Assembly: GCA_022496805.1 (NCBI GenBank)
Contig: CM040093.1
Location: forward strand, 5,148,501-5,212,500
Length of the DNA stretch: 64,000 nt
Reading direction: 5' to 3'
Origin: Pohlia nutans
Lineage: Eukaryota; Streptophyta; Bryopsida; Bryales; Mniaceae
Shown: positions 34,406-46,220 of the stretch, in pieces
How the letters are laid out: every line of letters begins with the position of its first letter
Position numbering within the stretch: position 1 is the stretch's first letter
Notes under the pieces: generated by a model
Databases searched by the model: none
What the model was told of the DNA's origin: nothing
Seen by the model: the letters and a program-made list of their open reading frames with translations, nothing else
Translations under genes and position numbers: made by a program

Positions 34406-34438
34406 CCAGGCAGGCAGGCAGGCAGGCAGGCAGGAAGG
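34406..34438. repeat. GGCA microsatellite upstream of the COI1-like gene
   Basis: (CAGG)n repeats about 630 bp before the start codon, probably in the promoter or 5' leader. Open frames here are low-complexity artefacts. Confidence 0.75.
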
Positions 34439-35064
34439 CAGCTGCATCTCTTGAACGCAGCGCCATGGATCTCTCTCTTTCTCGCCCTCCCTCTCACAAA
34501 TCCGCCCTCACTCTGCCCTTTGCTTTCCTGCCCTCACTGCCCCTTGGCCACAATTGCAAACGCCAGCAACCCAGCCAGCAAGAATCATCAACTCACAGCC
34601 AGAACCACATCAACCGGTGGTGACCAGATTCCCCGCTTCTCACTCATGAGCCCTTTCTCTCCTGCTGCTGTCAGAGATTCATCACCCCCTGCTGCCTAGC
34701 TTCCCTTTTTCTCTTGTCGTGGGTGCGGTGTCTGACGAGGTTTGCGTGGAATCCCTCAATTGATCATGTTTGTTTGTTCCCTGGTACAGATTATGACCGC
34801 CCTGTGACGGATGCAACCGCTTTCTTTTTATGCATCTTCTCCCCTTTTTTGGGTTTCCGAGCCCTCTGTTTTTGTGTTTCATTGTTGCTGAGAATCGCGC
34901 GATGTTTGGTAATTGTCTGGTTTGCAGTCATGTCGCTGTGGCTGCAAGAACGTGGGCTCCGAAGGAGAAAGAAAGAAAGAAACTCATTGACTGATTCTTG
35001 ATTCTTGATTTTGGCTGCACTTTGAGCTTGTTGTCAGTATTTGGGGTGAGAGAGAGGTATTGCC

Positions 35065-38000
35065 ATGGCTGCGATGAGTTGTACGAGGATGAAGGGTGAA
35101 GAGGTGTGTGTAAACAACTTGCCGGAGCCGATTTTGGAGTGTATATTCAACAGGTTGGAAAGCTCGTCGGACCGAGGCGCGGCCTCGCAGGTGTGCAAGA
35201 TGTGGCAGAGGTTGGACGGGACTACGAGGAAGAGTGTGTACATCTCCAACTGCTACTCGATCTCTCCGCAAGATCTTTCCCGGCGGTTCAAGAACTTGGA
35301 GAAGATCAAGATCAAAGGGAAGCCCCGAGCGTATGAGTTTGGCCTGTTGGTGGAGAATTGGGGTGGCCATGCCGGTCCTTGGATTGAAGAGATTGGACAC
35401 GCGTTTCCCCTCCTGCAGTGCTTGCATCTGCGAAGGATGGATGTCACCGATGGTGATCTGCAGCTTCTTGCTACGAAGTGCCAGAAGTTAAATGTATGCT
35501 TCACTTTTTACTCTCAAACCTCGTTAATCTTACCACTTTTTTCCAGTGTCAATGAGAGTGTGGCAAGTGTGTTATCTTAGAGAATCTTATAATAAAGAGG
35601 TTTGAGTGTTGGCACAACTTTCTCAAGGTGTCTTGACATCTTCTTACATTCTCTAACATTTTGAGTTCAAGGATTTTGGAGAAGGAAGTCTCTAACATGA
35701 AGGTAGAAACACTCAATTCTGTCAATTCTGTCCCTGCACTGAAACCATCTCACAAAGTGCTGTGAAACCGTTCCCAAATTTAGCTATTGTCAATGAGAGT
35801 GTGGCAAGTTTGTTATCTTAGAGAATGTAATAAAAAAGAGGTTTGAGTGTCGACATAACATTCTTGAAATTAGCTTCTAATTCGAGGTACAATCAAGGTG
35901 TCTAAGATGCTTTGTTTACATTCTCTTACATTTTGAGTTCAAGGATTTTGGAGAAGGAAGTCTTTAACATAAAGGTAGAAACACTCAACTATATCCTGTC
36001 CCTGCACCGTAGACTTGCTCTGGAACCATCTCACAAAGTGCTTTTGAAACCGTCCCTAAATTTAGCTCTCATTTGGATTTTTTATAGTTGGTTTATGGGG
36101 CGGTTTACGTGGTCAAGGCAACTTCCACTTTGAAAATTCATACCAGTTACATAGCTTACTCACAGTTTTTTAAAATTAATTAATTTTTTTCTTTCATCAT
36201 TTTCATTTGCTTATACTTGAAAAAAGTTCCCCCAAGTATGTTGAATTGATTAATTATCTCTGCTACTCTAGCTCATAGTTGCACCCAATATGATATTAGT
36301 GTCGAAAAACATTCAAAAGTGCTAGGACGTAACATTGTAGAGAATCCTTGTTGAGCACTCTCGGAATTGGCATGAAATAGAGTTTTGGACACCTTGTTTT
36401 GCAAAGTTTTGAACTAGCCTATGAGCCATTGTGAAAGCATGTTGTAGCTTTATTTTTGCTTGATAGCTCAATTTGAACAACTGAGAACTCCTCAAGCCAA
36501 TGAAACACGGCCTTGAGAGTACGTTAGAGGCTTTAATTTCACTTGATTTACTCTTATTTGACATGAATTTGCTGCTTAGCTAGCACTGTTCTCAAAAGGT
36601 GCCATGCCACTACTACTCAAGAATGTTATGGATGTTGGTGTGAATTTCTTGGTTCATGTGTTCATAATGTAGTTTATTATTATACCTGAAAGAAACTTGT
36701 CAATATTTCTGGAGTTGGGGCAAAGTGAGTGAGTGATATTCTGATCTGCTGTGGGTTGTGGCAATGGCAGAAGTTGAAGCTGAACAAGTGTTGTGGGTTT
36801 AGTACAAGAGGACTCCAGTTCATCACTGAGTCTTGCAGGTACGCTGAATTATTCATTTATAAATTCCTCTTTTTTTTTTTTTTCATCAGATTTGCCTCTG
36901 TCCCAAAACCCCAAGTATGAGGGACTAGAGTTGGTCAAAGATTTCTTTTGAATGCGATGAACTTGATCTCCAGGGGTAAAAATTTGCAACGGAGACTCGA
37001 ATTCTTGCTTCCATAAGGTAGAGGATACTTTTGAGAGATTGTTATACTTTTGAGAGCTTCTTATAAAGCTGTGGAGAGATCACTTTGGGTACAAGAGCCA
37101 AACTCTCTTGACATCAAATCCTCTCACTCAGTGTATGATCATTCAAAGTGGGAGGTTGTGACTACTATTGAAGTGAGACAGGAGACAACCCCATTTTCAT
37201 TCAAAGATCAGTAGCCATAGACATTTAGCAAAGTCAATACTTCCACCCAACTTGTTAATTGGATGCCAACCAAGTGTATGAATAGATGAGCTGCTGTTGG
37301 TAACAAAAGTCAGTGTTACTTGAATGCCAACCAAGTGTATGGATAGATGAGTTGCTGTTGGTAACAGGAGTCGGTAAAGGAGACGGGATTAGGTCCCTAA
37401 CAGTTTTACTATCCTCTACTCTATTCAGAGTCTCATAGGTTGGTACGTTGGCCTGTTGTTGTTGTTGTTGCAGAGGCTTGCGTGTTATAGATTTGGAGGA
37501 AAGTGATGATATTGTAGACCATGGCGGGCCGTGGCTGCAGTTGCTAGAAAAGGGGGAGGGCGCGTTAGAGAGTGTGAACATAGCCTCGGCAGGGTTGGTG
37601 GAGGAGGAGAACATCAAGCAGTCTCTGCAAGTGTTGGCTCCTCGTCTCAAGACCCTGTCGTCCCTCAAGGTATCACACATAGAAGATGTTCTATGCATTC
37701 TTTTCAAAAAATGTGTCAAATTATTTTTTCCCCATTTGTATATGTAGATTTTGCAAACCACACCATTTAGGATTTAACCCCTAAAGGACCAAGAAACCCA
37801 AATTGGGCCTCATGTTTCTTTAGTAGTTTTGAGTAGGTCCTATGTGGAATTCTTTTTGTTCAAATTTATTTGTTGCTTCACCAACACATGCAATATTCTT
37901 CACTAATTCCGGTGATATAAAATTTGGTCTCATTTGAATTATATTTTTCATAATATGATCAATTGAATTCGTCATTTTAAAACTGTGAATCCTTGGTCCT

Positions 38001-40538
38001 TTAGGGGTTAAAGTAAAAAAAATATAAAAACTTGATTCTACGATCACATGCTCGTCCTTATGGAGTTAACCCCTAAATATATGTCCTTTGTGCTGCGTAG
38101 GTCAGTGACATGGAGTTGGACAGCTTCTTCAAGGTCCTGGAGCACAGCGTGGTGCCCGTGGTGGAGCTGGGGCTTGGCTGCTACAGCTCACGTCCCGAGG
38201 AGCCCAAGGAACTGGCCGCCTCGTTCTCTCACCGCCTCTCCGTGCTCCGAGTTCTGGACCTCAAGTTTGCCACCATGAGTGCTGAAATCCAGATCGAGCT
38301 CCTCAGACATTGCTGCTCTCTTGAAGAACTTGAGGTACTACTCTGAACTCATATGCTTTTCGACAGGTGCCTGATCCGAACTCAAGCTTGCACCAAATTT
38401 GAGAAGTCCAAATTCGGCCTCATGTTTTTTTTCGCATTTTTGAGTAGTACTCCCTGTTGTTCAAATTTATCTGTTTTTTTTTACCAACACATGCAATGTT
38501 CTTCATTGATTGCAATGATATAAAATTTGGTCTCATCTGAATTATATGATCGATTGAATTTTTCATTTTGAAACCACGAATCCTTGGTCCTTTAGGTACT
38601 ATGCGCTTTGAAAGTTTAATAACTCATTCAATATTGAAGTGTTTCTGGATTTCTAGAAACTGGACTTTCATGTAAAACAATAATCAATAGATTTGAGCCG
38701 TAGTCAGAATTGGACTTTGTACCTTAATTTTTTTTGTAGTTTGGTACCTGTAGAGGTTAACTGTGCTGTAAGCATATAGAGAGTTTTGTACAGGTTTTCA
38801 ATTTTTTTGTAGTTTGGAACTTGTAGAGGTTAATTGTATAAAGAGAGTGTGACTGTAAACACAGTATCTGACGGCTGTTTTCATGGTGTGATGGGCAGCT
38901 GAGGAGTGCAGTGGGGGACAGGGGAATGCAGGTAATTGGGGAATCCTGCAAACAACTGAAGAGGATCCGAGTGGATCATGGATCCGAGTACATGACAGAC
39001 TACGTCACGCAGAAGGGAATGATTGCCATCTGCGAAGGGTGCCGGGAGCTGGATTTTCTCGTCATGTACCTTTCGGACGTCAATAACGAGGCCCTTGCAG
39101 CAGTGGGACGATGCCTTCCGAAACTCACCGACTTTCGCATCGTATTGCTCGAGGTACTTACTTACTAATGCCTTGCCCTTCCTCACTTCTGTTCATGCAA
39201 GACATATAGATTGGTAGTTTTCCTCAAGTTTCCTACTCTAGTGATCAGAAGTTTCTTCTTCACTGTGAAGTCTTAGAATGTTATGTTGGTTCTTGCATCA
39301 GGAATTTAGGACCCCACGGATTTTCAACGATTTCCGTGCGACATCTGATATTTCATGGGTTCGTGCATTTTTCGCACAAATTCCGTACGGATTTCATACT
39401 AATTATGCACTGAATCCGCACAGATTCTACATCCACTCTTTTCGCTATCTAACAAAGTGCAGAATCCGTGCGGAATTAGTGCAAAATCAGTGCGGAATCC
39501 GTGCGAAAAATGCACGAACCCATGGAATATCGGATGTCGCACGGAAATCGTTGAAAATCCGTAGGGTCCTAAATTGCTGATGTTTATGGGTGAAGTGAGA
39601 GCTAATTCCGGCATACCACATGAACTACCTTGATTGTAATTTGTGCTTTCTAGATATGCACTCTGCTCCATGGAGATCCTCATGATTCAATATCGGTTGA
39701 GGATTTCTTGTGCTCACTGTTTGTGGGAGCCATCAGAACTTGTTTCTAGAGATGCAGTTTTGGGAGAATGTACGCATTGAAGCTTCGTGTGTTCAACACG
39801 CAGGTTCTTCAAAACGTGGAGGGCTTGCCACTGGATGACGGAGTGCGCTCGCTCCTTCAAGGCTGTCCAATGTTGACACGGTTCTCGGTGTACTTGCGAC
39901 AAGGCGGCTTGACGGACAGAGGGGTAGGCTACATAGGGGAGTTTGGTGCAAAGCTGAAGTGGGTGCTTCTGGGCGTTTCGGGTGAGAGCGACGAAGGATT
40001 ACGCCGCATGGCGGATGGATGTCGGCAGCTGGAGAGGCTTGAGCTTCGTGGATGTCCGTTCGGTGAGGTACAGCTCGCAAGCTCCGTGTTGAACATGATG
40101 ACACGCTTGAAGTACCTCTGGGTGCAAGGCGTGGGCGCTACCTCCGCTCTCGGTGCAGCTCTGGTCACTCGCAAACCCGGATTCCTCGTCGAGTTTGTCG
40201 CCGAGAAGTCACAGATTCTCGGGTACTACAGCGTCACCCGCCCTCGGAAAGACAACCCTGCGTCTGTCTGCTTGATTTACCCAAACCAGGCTGTCACTGC
40301 TCATGTTGATTTTTACTCGGAGCGCTATACCTCGGAGTATGTAGAGCGCTCAACTTTTGAAGACGAGGAGCGGTATCCTGAAGTTTATAAGGATGTTGTT
40401 GTTCTTGAAGACGGTGAGAATACAGTATTTTACCCTGGCATTGAAACCGGGATGTACCTGGGATTTGAAGATATGAACGGACCAGAGTATGGGCCTGAAT
40501 ATGGTGACGACGATGGAGCTTATTTTAAATTCCATTAG
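35065..40538 (+). CDS. COI1: COI1-type F-box/LRR jasmonate co-receptor, 638 aa, six exons
   Basis: COI1 is the F-box subunit of an SCF ubiquitin ligase that binds a jasmonate-type ligand together with JAZ repressors, marking JAZ for destruction. Exons: 35065-35493, 36771-36838, 37474-37669, 38101-38334, 38899-39153, 39804-40538; all borders are GT..AG and phases join cleanly. The F-box lies near residues 15-55 and leucine-rich repeats follow. Residues matching the Arabidopsis ligand/inositol-phosphate pocket are present: KGKPR (Lys81/Arg85 equivalents, Arg at 88), Phe92, Arg333, Tyr366, Arg389, Tyr424 and Arg476. The Ala384 equivalent is Val364 (codon 39061-39063). Residues ~555-638 form an acidic, Tyr-rich tail absent from Arabidopsis COI1 (592 aa, from memory). 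Introns 3 and 4 hold family I piggyBac-type MITEs and intron 5 another MITE. TIR1-type auxin receptors are the main alternative but fit less well. Confidence 0.9.
35548..36069. repeat. direct tandem duplication in COI1-like intron 1
   Basis: A unit of about 240-280 bp beginning 'gtcaatgagagtgtggcaag' occurs at about 35548 and again at 35789. Both contain 'ttcaaggattttggagaagg' and end in 'ccatctcacaaagtgct'. The second unit has an extra ~40 bp. Confidence 0.8.
37259..37382. repeat. tandem duplication of a ~62-bp unit in COI1-like intron 2
   Basis: 'gccaaccaagtgtatg' followed by 'tagatgagctgctgttggta' occurs twice, near 37264 and 37326, with few differences. Confidence 0.8.
37778..38007. mobile_element. 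piggyBac-type MITE family I, 230 bp, in COI1-like intron 3
   Basis: TTAA at 37774-37777 and 38008-38011 flank a body starting CCCCTAAAGGACCAAGAAAC and ending CTTGGTCCTTTAGGGG. Opposite orientation to the copy at 8572. It fills more than half of this 431-bp intron. Confidence 0.9.
38400..38597. repeat. degenerate family I piggyBac-type MITE in COI1-like intron 4
   Basis: It matches family I from 'gagaagtccaaattcggcct' to 'aatccttggtcctttagg', but both terminal TTAA sites are lost. Confidence 0.7.
39303..39575. mobile_element. MITE with ~70-bp inverted ends in COI1-like intron 5
   Basis: AATTTAGGACCCCACGGATT and about 50 further bases pair with the complement ending at 39575 (ccgtagggtcctaaatt). 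The superfamily is not clear; I could not settle a target duplication. Confidence 0.75.
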
Positions 40539-41584
40539 CGAAAAGAGCCAAAACTCCATCTGTAAACTTGGATTGGTGAAGAGCCTGGAAAAGTGGTGTT
40601 AGTAGGATTGATTATCCACCCCAGATTTTATCAAGGTGGTTTGGCACCCTATCCATCATGTACATTACTACATTATTTAGGAGGTTCGCAACGATAATGT
40701 TTCTATTTCTATGTGAAGAGCTAGTTTGGCATCAGATGTAACGTAACTTACAATGACATACATACATATCTTTCCCGAGTGTTCACTCTCTACTGTCATA
40801 CATTCCTACTTGGTGGGGTTCAGGTTTCATGAGATTTGTGGGGAGCTCAACTGGTGGAGCTGAGCCTGGATTTGTACACCGACTTTTGTGTTTGAGGTGC
40901 AGTGACTACTGCACCTATCTATGGAAACTTTTGCATTAAATCCATCTAAGTATCTTCTTTCTTAAGTATTGAATTTCAGAAAAAAGTTTTCTTCTTGTCA
41001 TATACTGTAGAAACTGTGTTGTAACTAGCAAACCTACTCAAGTCAGCCATGGAAACCCTAATAATCGATCTCAACTTCGCGGGTGCACAGAAACTCGGAA
41101 CTCTCCGAATGCACTGCTGATATTGTATACAAGATGTTGCTGTTTCAAGGCAAACCACGGACATTCAAGCGTGGGTAGAAAGATCAACAAAAAGTCGACA
41201 TGAAAAAACGCAATGCTCGGCACTCATATTAAATTGCATTTGACCTAATCTTATTGATCCAGCCACTGACGAAATCTATCATCCAATAAACCCTAGCATA
41301 CATCAACCTCTTCACTCGCAATTTTGACTGCCCCGCTCAAACTCAACCACACTGAAGCCTTCACACTCCTCAGCATTCAAACTTAGTCACAATATAACCC
41401 TCCAATTCTGTTCACAGAGAATTGTGCCACGCCAGAAACGAGGCAGAGAAGAAACCAGTGGCATACAGGATACTCATCTCCTACACGCAAAGAATCTGAA
41501 TCTCTTGAAACTTATCTCATCTCTTTCCTACTGTACCAGAAAATTATCAAGCTGGGGCAAGAAAGAGCCAGCCGTGCATTTGTT

Positions 41585-41902
41585 ATTAGAGTTAACCGAA
41601 AAGAAGGCCATGGAACCTCCCTTCTCAACCTCCTTCTAACCTCTCTTTTCAGCTATAGTTGGGTTGAATAGTGTCGTGTCATAACTTGTCCCCTTGTGGG
41701 TCATGGGCTTGGAGCTTTGGTAGGAGGTGTGGGAGTCATTACGAGGTGTGGAGAATAATGGCAGTGGCTTGCTTTAGATTGTCTCCCAACTCATCGTGAA
41801 CTAGTTTTTGGTCTATTTATATTTCCATATGAGTTCAAGAGGAGTTCAAGAGGAGTTTGCTAAAACTTTCCTCTTTGAACTGACTTTTCGGTTAACTCTA
41901 TT
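41585..41902. mobile_element. group W element, 318 bp
   Basis: The left end ATTAGAGTTAACCGAAAAGA faces the right end CTTTTCGGTTAACTCTATT. An eroded inverted-orientation copy lies at 12451-12745. The interior has no recognisable coding sequence. Confidence 0.65.
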
Positions 41903-42096
41903 GCCCGGCCCTACTACTGTCAGTATCTGATTCGTCACTCACACTCGACAATTTCTCCTAGATAGATAGATAGAAGCTCGGTCCTCTATTGAGGCCGGCA
42001 TGAATATAGTGTGTTCGTAATGACAACAACCCAGTTTGTAATGACAACGACCCAGTGTCCACCGGACAGAGGGCCATTGGTGCCAATTTCTTGTAC

Positions 42097-42905
42097 AATA
42101 GAGTTAGCAGAAAAGAGTGTCTCAAAGTGGAAAGAAACCTTAACCCCTAAATGCCTATAGCCCTCGCTAAATTCGGCAGTTTTACAAAGATGCATTATAA
42201 AATGCAACTAAGAGGGATATTTTGAATTTAATGTACGAATAAAAGTCGTACATTATGAATTTTAGATTTTATCCATACAGTTAGATCTATGATTGCTATC
42301 ATCAATATTTTTGTATAAAATTTGAAACTCAAAATTCAAAATTCTTTTGTAATTTGATTACGAATAAGATATTGACAATTTGTACATGAAATTTGTTGTG
42401 ATTGGTTGAAATGTAATACTCTAAGTGTAGTGATTTTTGGAGATTATTTGGTTGCTTAATTTTATGAGTTGACCTTTTTAAGAGCACTTTTACACTGAAA
42501 TTTTGGGTGAACCACTACAACATGAAATGAGGCATAAATTTTTCACAAATCATCCCCTTTCTAATCGGATCACACATGCATGAAGCTAACTTCCCATAAA
42601 TCTATAGCAAAAAATCCACACTGCAAAAAGCCAATGACACATGAGAAAACATAGATGAAATCTGTACATCGTCCAAAAAATGAACGTTTAGGCAGTTAAG
42701 GGTTAAACTCACCTTAAACTCCTTTTGAGTTCAAAAAGACTGCAAAACTAGTCTATGATAAGTTGGAGAATAATCTAAAGCAAAGCCATGCACCACCATG
42801 GGGTGTAGAAATCGTGTTGACCTCTCCAATACTAGAGGAAAGTTTCCACATGTTGCCCCAAGCCAAGAGCCCTGACTATGGAAACTATTCATGAACAATG
42901 CTTGT
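42097..42905. mobile_element. group W element interrupted by a piggyBac-type MITE
   Basis: Outside the insertion this is a reverse-orientation copy of 45361-45680 ('agtctatgataagttggaga', 'ccatgcaccaccat'). It begins AATAGAGTTAGCAGAAAAGA. The far end is eroded. The insertion occupies 42144-42702. Confidence 0.75.
42144..42702. mobile_element. piggyBac-type MITE family II, 559 bp, nested with known empty site
   Basis: TTAA at 42140-42143 and 42703-42706 flank a body starting CCCCTAAATGCC and ending GGCAGTTAAGGG. The uninterrupted host copy at 45361-45680 has a single TTAA at the matching position. Confidence 0.92.
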
Positions 42906-44745
42906 CGGCCAATTCTAATACTTTGTTTACGCAAAAACCAGTGATTCATGGCTTTCCTGGAAGAGACGGTGTGTGCTGCCTCTAGCGTCTTAGACTCCCA
43001 CGCATGTATGTCAGGTGATGTTGCAGATGGTATAATTTACATTAGAGCACTTTAGATAGATACCCGTAGATACATGGATAGGATCAAATACGTGGACCGA
43101 ATTGTTGTAGGCATGTTGTATAATAGGGCCGGATTGTTGGATTGCTCCAAATTTCAACTATCCGTAGTACCTTTACAATTTTGGATATAATTATATATTT
43201 TTTAAATGCCTAAATTTTAGAAAATTACTTTCTAAAATTCAAAAAATTTAACAAGGGTGTTTTACGAAAATTTCAATATTTTGGAATTGCTAAACTTAAA
43301 AATCAAAATTAAAATGATTAATTTAATACAAGAGTGCCGAAATTGAAAAGGTAGTATGGTAATAGGATCACTTGGATTTGGCAAGTCAAGCCTAAGGGCT
43401 TTATACTAAGGCTCGACTTGAACTGCTTATTCTATATGGTAGAGTATATGGCATAAATTTGGCGCCAACATTTTGGGTCGACTCAAGGAGATTGAGTCAA
43501 GGTTAATTTTTTACTTCAAAAGTAAAACTTGGCCCCAATCACTTTAAAGGACACTTATCATTGGATTAAATACACTTTTACCATCCGTTCAATCATTGAT
43601 TCAACTACTTGTCAATTGGGTTTAGGCGAACAATTGAGTCGGGCTCTATTGTAAATATGCATAAGACATCACATTTTTGATGGGTCAAAAAGCCTTTCAT
43701 TTGACATGTTGTATCAGAGTTTTCTTAACATGATCAATTTTTTGGGCATTTCATTCGACAAGAAAATTTTGAAAATAAGGGGTTGGAAGTTAATGTTGTT
43801 TTTATATTCTTTTTTATTTTAAAAACACAAAGATGAAACACACATGATTATGCTAAATTTTTAACAACAATGAAAATTGAATAATATTTAAAATAAAAAT
43901 CTAGGCTGAATGGTTATTGGACAAAAGCAATTATAGATACACATTCCTTATGTAAACAATTCAACTTGCTCTTTTGCCTTCAATCTATGCAAATAATCTT
44001 TGCAATTCAAAAAGTCCTTAAGCATTCTCTAGAGCTAGGTCATTTCAAAAAGAAACGTTCTTCATTACAATTTGAGAAGAATTGATTTGGTTAGAATACG
44101 TTTCTCATTAGATTTGTGAATAAACGTACGTAGAAAAAAGAAATTTGATGTATTTGGGAGAGACTCAAAGGTCCGTCATCATATTTACAACTATAGAATT
44201 TTTATGTCAAAATCTTAAAAATCAGACACCATCATTCTAGCTTGCTATATATAGCTTGCAATGCTGAATATTCTATAATAATGAAAATTGAATAAGAACT
44301 ACATAAGCTTAGAATGTCATTTCTAATTGAAATAATATACTTTTTTACTTTTTAAGAAACTCTTGACCAAGAAAACTTATAAAAATATTGATAATTTAAT
44401 TTTGAAAAAATCCACCTTCAGTCGGAGAAAAATGTCAGTATCAAGATAAACATACATATATTTTAATGAAGGAAATACCTTAACATTACAATGCTGTTAA
44501 ATGCAAAAATGAAAATATGTTTGAAAGGCCTAAAAGTATTGTAGTTCTGCAATGCAACAAGCCAAACTGCCCATGGTTATTTTATTTAATTTTAATTTTA
44601 TGTGCAACTTTTTCTTGGATTTTAATTTTTTTTTTAATTTGACAGGTAGACATTTTTTTTACATGTCACTCGATGGGCATTTTCTAACCATTTTTTGTTT
44701 GACGGGTTGGATATTTTATGTTGGATATTTTATGTGTCTTTTCTT
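42906..44745. other. gene-free AT-rich stretch
   Basis: I see no gene and no bounded element in these 1.8 kb, only AT-rich sequence. Confidence 0.45.
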
Positions 44746-44749
44746 TTAA

Positions 44750-45115
44750 CCCTTAAACGTCAAGGTAAGCCCCATGGGCTTATTTAAAAGAGAATAATCA
44801 AGAAAAAAGTAGATTTTCTCAACCAAATCAAGCGTGGATTGGTGCGTTGGAAAGCTACTGAAAAAGTGATCTAGATTCCAAATTTGCGCCTCATTTGAGA
44901 GATTGTGGAATCGTTGGTAAGCAATCAAAGTTATGAAATTGAACAAGTTTTTGAGGTTGGGGCAACTGAGATGCCGCAGTGCTACAGTGCTACAGTGCTG
45001 GCCAGCAGTGTCCCGCAGAGCCGTTTTTGCTTTTTTTTCGTTTTTTTTTTTTTTTCCTCCAAAAATTTAGATGCCTTCCGGGCTGCCCCGCCCAGTCCCT
45101 CTTGACGTTTAAGGG
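44750..45115. mobile_element. piggyBac-type MITE family V, 366 bp, perfect 15-bp ends
   Basis: Both ends read CCCTTAAACGTCAAG, flanked by TTAA at 44746-44749 and 45116-45119. Family mate of 20109-20526. The best preserved termini in the window. Confidence 0.9.
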
Positions 45116-45360
45116 TTAACAAGTTAAAAACATTTTGTTGCAAATTATGTGACGTGTGATAGGCATTGACGGGTGCAAAATGAACCAAAGTATATGTAAG
45201 AACTTGCAATGTGATTGGAATGATGCTAATGCAACATGATTTGCGTAGAAATTGATGAATTGAAACACCCCTGGTTTGAACAAGAATTTCAATCCTTTTG
45301 TAGGGCTAGAGTGCATGAAGAGTCCATTTGTTCAAAGTCCCACACCAAAGTTCACAAAAT

Positions 45361-45680
45361 AATAGAGTTATCCGAAAATAGAACTGGTCCATGAGCGGAG
45401 TTCAAGTGAAGTTCTCTTCCTATAATTACAATTTCTGACAAGTATTGTTCATGAGTAGTTTCCATGGTCAGATCTCTTGGCTTGGGGGAACTTGTGGGAA
45501 CTTTCCTTTAGCATTGGGGAGGTCACGAGTTCCATACCCTATGGTGGTGCAGGGCTTTGTTTTAGATTATTCTCCAACTTACTGTAGACTAGTTTTGCAG
45601 TCTTTTGGAACTCAAACCAAGTCTAAGGTGAGTTTAAGGTTTCTTTTCACTTTGAGACATTCTTTTCGGTTAATTCTAAT
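45361..45680. mobile_element. group W element, uninterrupted copy
   Basis: The left end AATAGAGTTATCCGAAAATA faces the right end TTTTCGGTTAATTCTAAT. It contains 'gtgagtttaaggtttc', the empty target of the nested insertion at 42144. Confidence 0.75.
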
Positions 45681-45896
45681 GAGAGACGGTCTTTTGATGG
45701 TATAGCCAAGATTCAATCATGAAACCTAAGGTGCACCAACAGCTCTATCGGTAGTTGGTGTAAAGGCCTTGTAAAGGGCATTTCTCATTAAGGGTTAAGC
45801 TTTAGCTCCAAGACAACAAATCATTATGTTTTACAAATTTGAGAGAATTAGAGTTATTGTTTGATGGAGGGACTTTGAACAAATGGTTTTTAAATA

Positions 45897-46220
45897 CTAA
45901 TGTTCGTTACATTAGTATTTAGTGTCCCGGGATAATATTTCTAAACTTGAACACTATTTAATTTTAGGGAGATATAGTGTCCTCGTAAAAAATAATTAAT
46001 GTAGTGTTCCAATGACATATGACAACTTTATAATAAATACAGCATGCCACCTCATGTCACTTCATTACTTGGAAAGAACATGACAGTCTCAATGAAAGTG
46101 AGGATGACAAGCAACAAACTCCCATGTAGTGTCAAGGGACACTATTTCTCTTCACCTTGAACAAATTGTGGTAAAAAACATCAATTCTCCTCAAACACTA
46201 AATACGCCATTCACTGTAGT
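45897..46220. mobile_element. CACTA-type non-autonomous element, copy 2
   Basis: Homologous to 30656-30972: 'cactatttaattttag' and 'aacactaaatacgccattca' followed by ctgtagt at the right end. The left terminus is eroded. Confidence 0.6.

Noticed and set aside
34312..34699. Overlapping 100-aa frames upstream of the COI1-like gene
   Set aside because: They span the GGCA microsatellite and the probable promoter or 5' leader, and have no recognisable domain or splice context.
42731..42949. Similar ~70-aa frames at 42731-42949 (minus) and 45445-45705 (plus)
   Set aside because: They are two copies of the same non-coding group W element; there is no protein family match and the termini are transposon-like.
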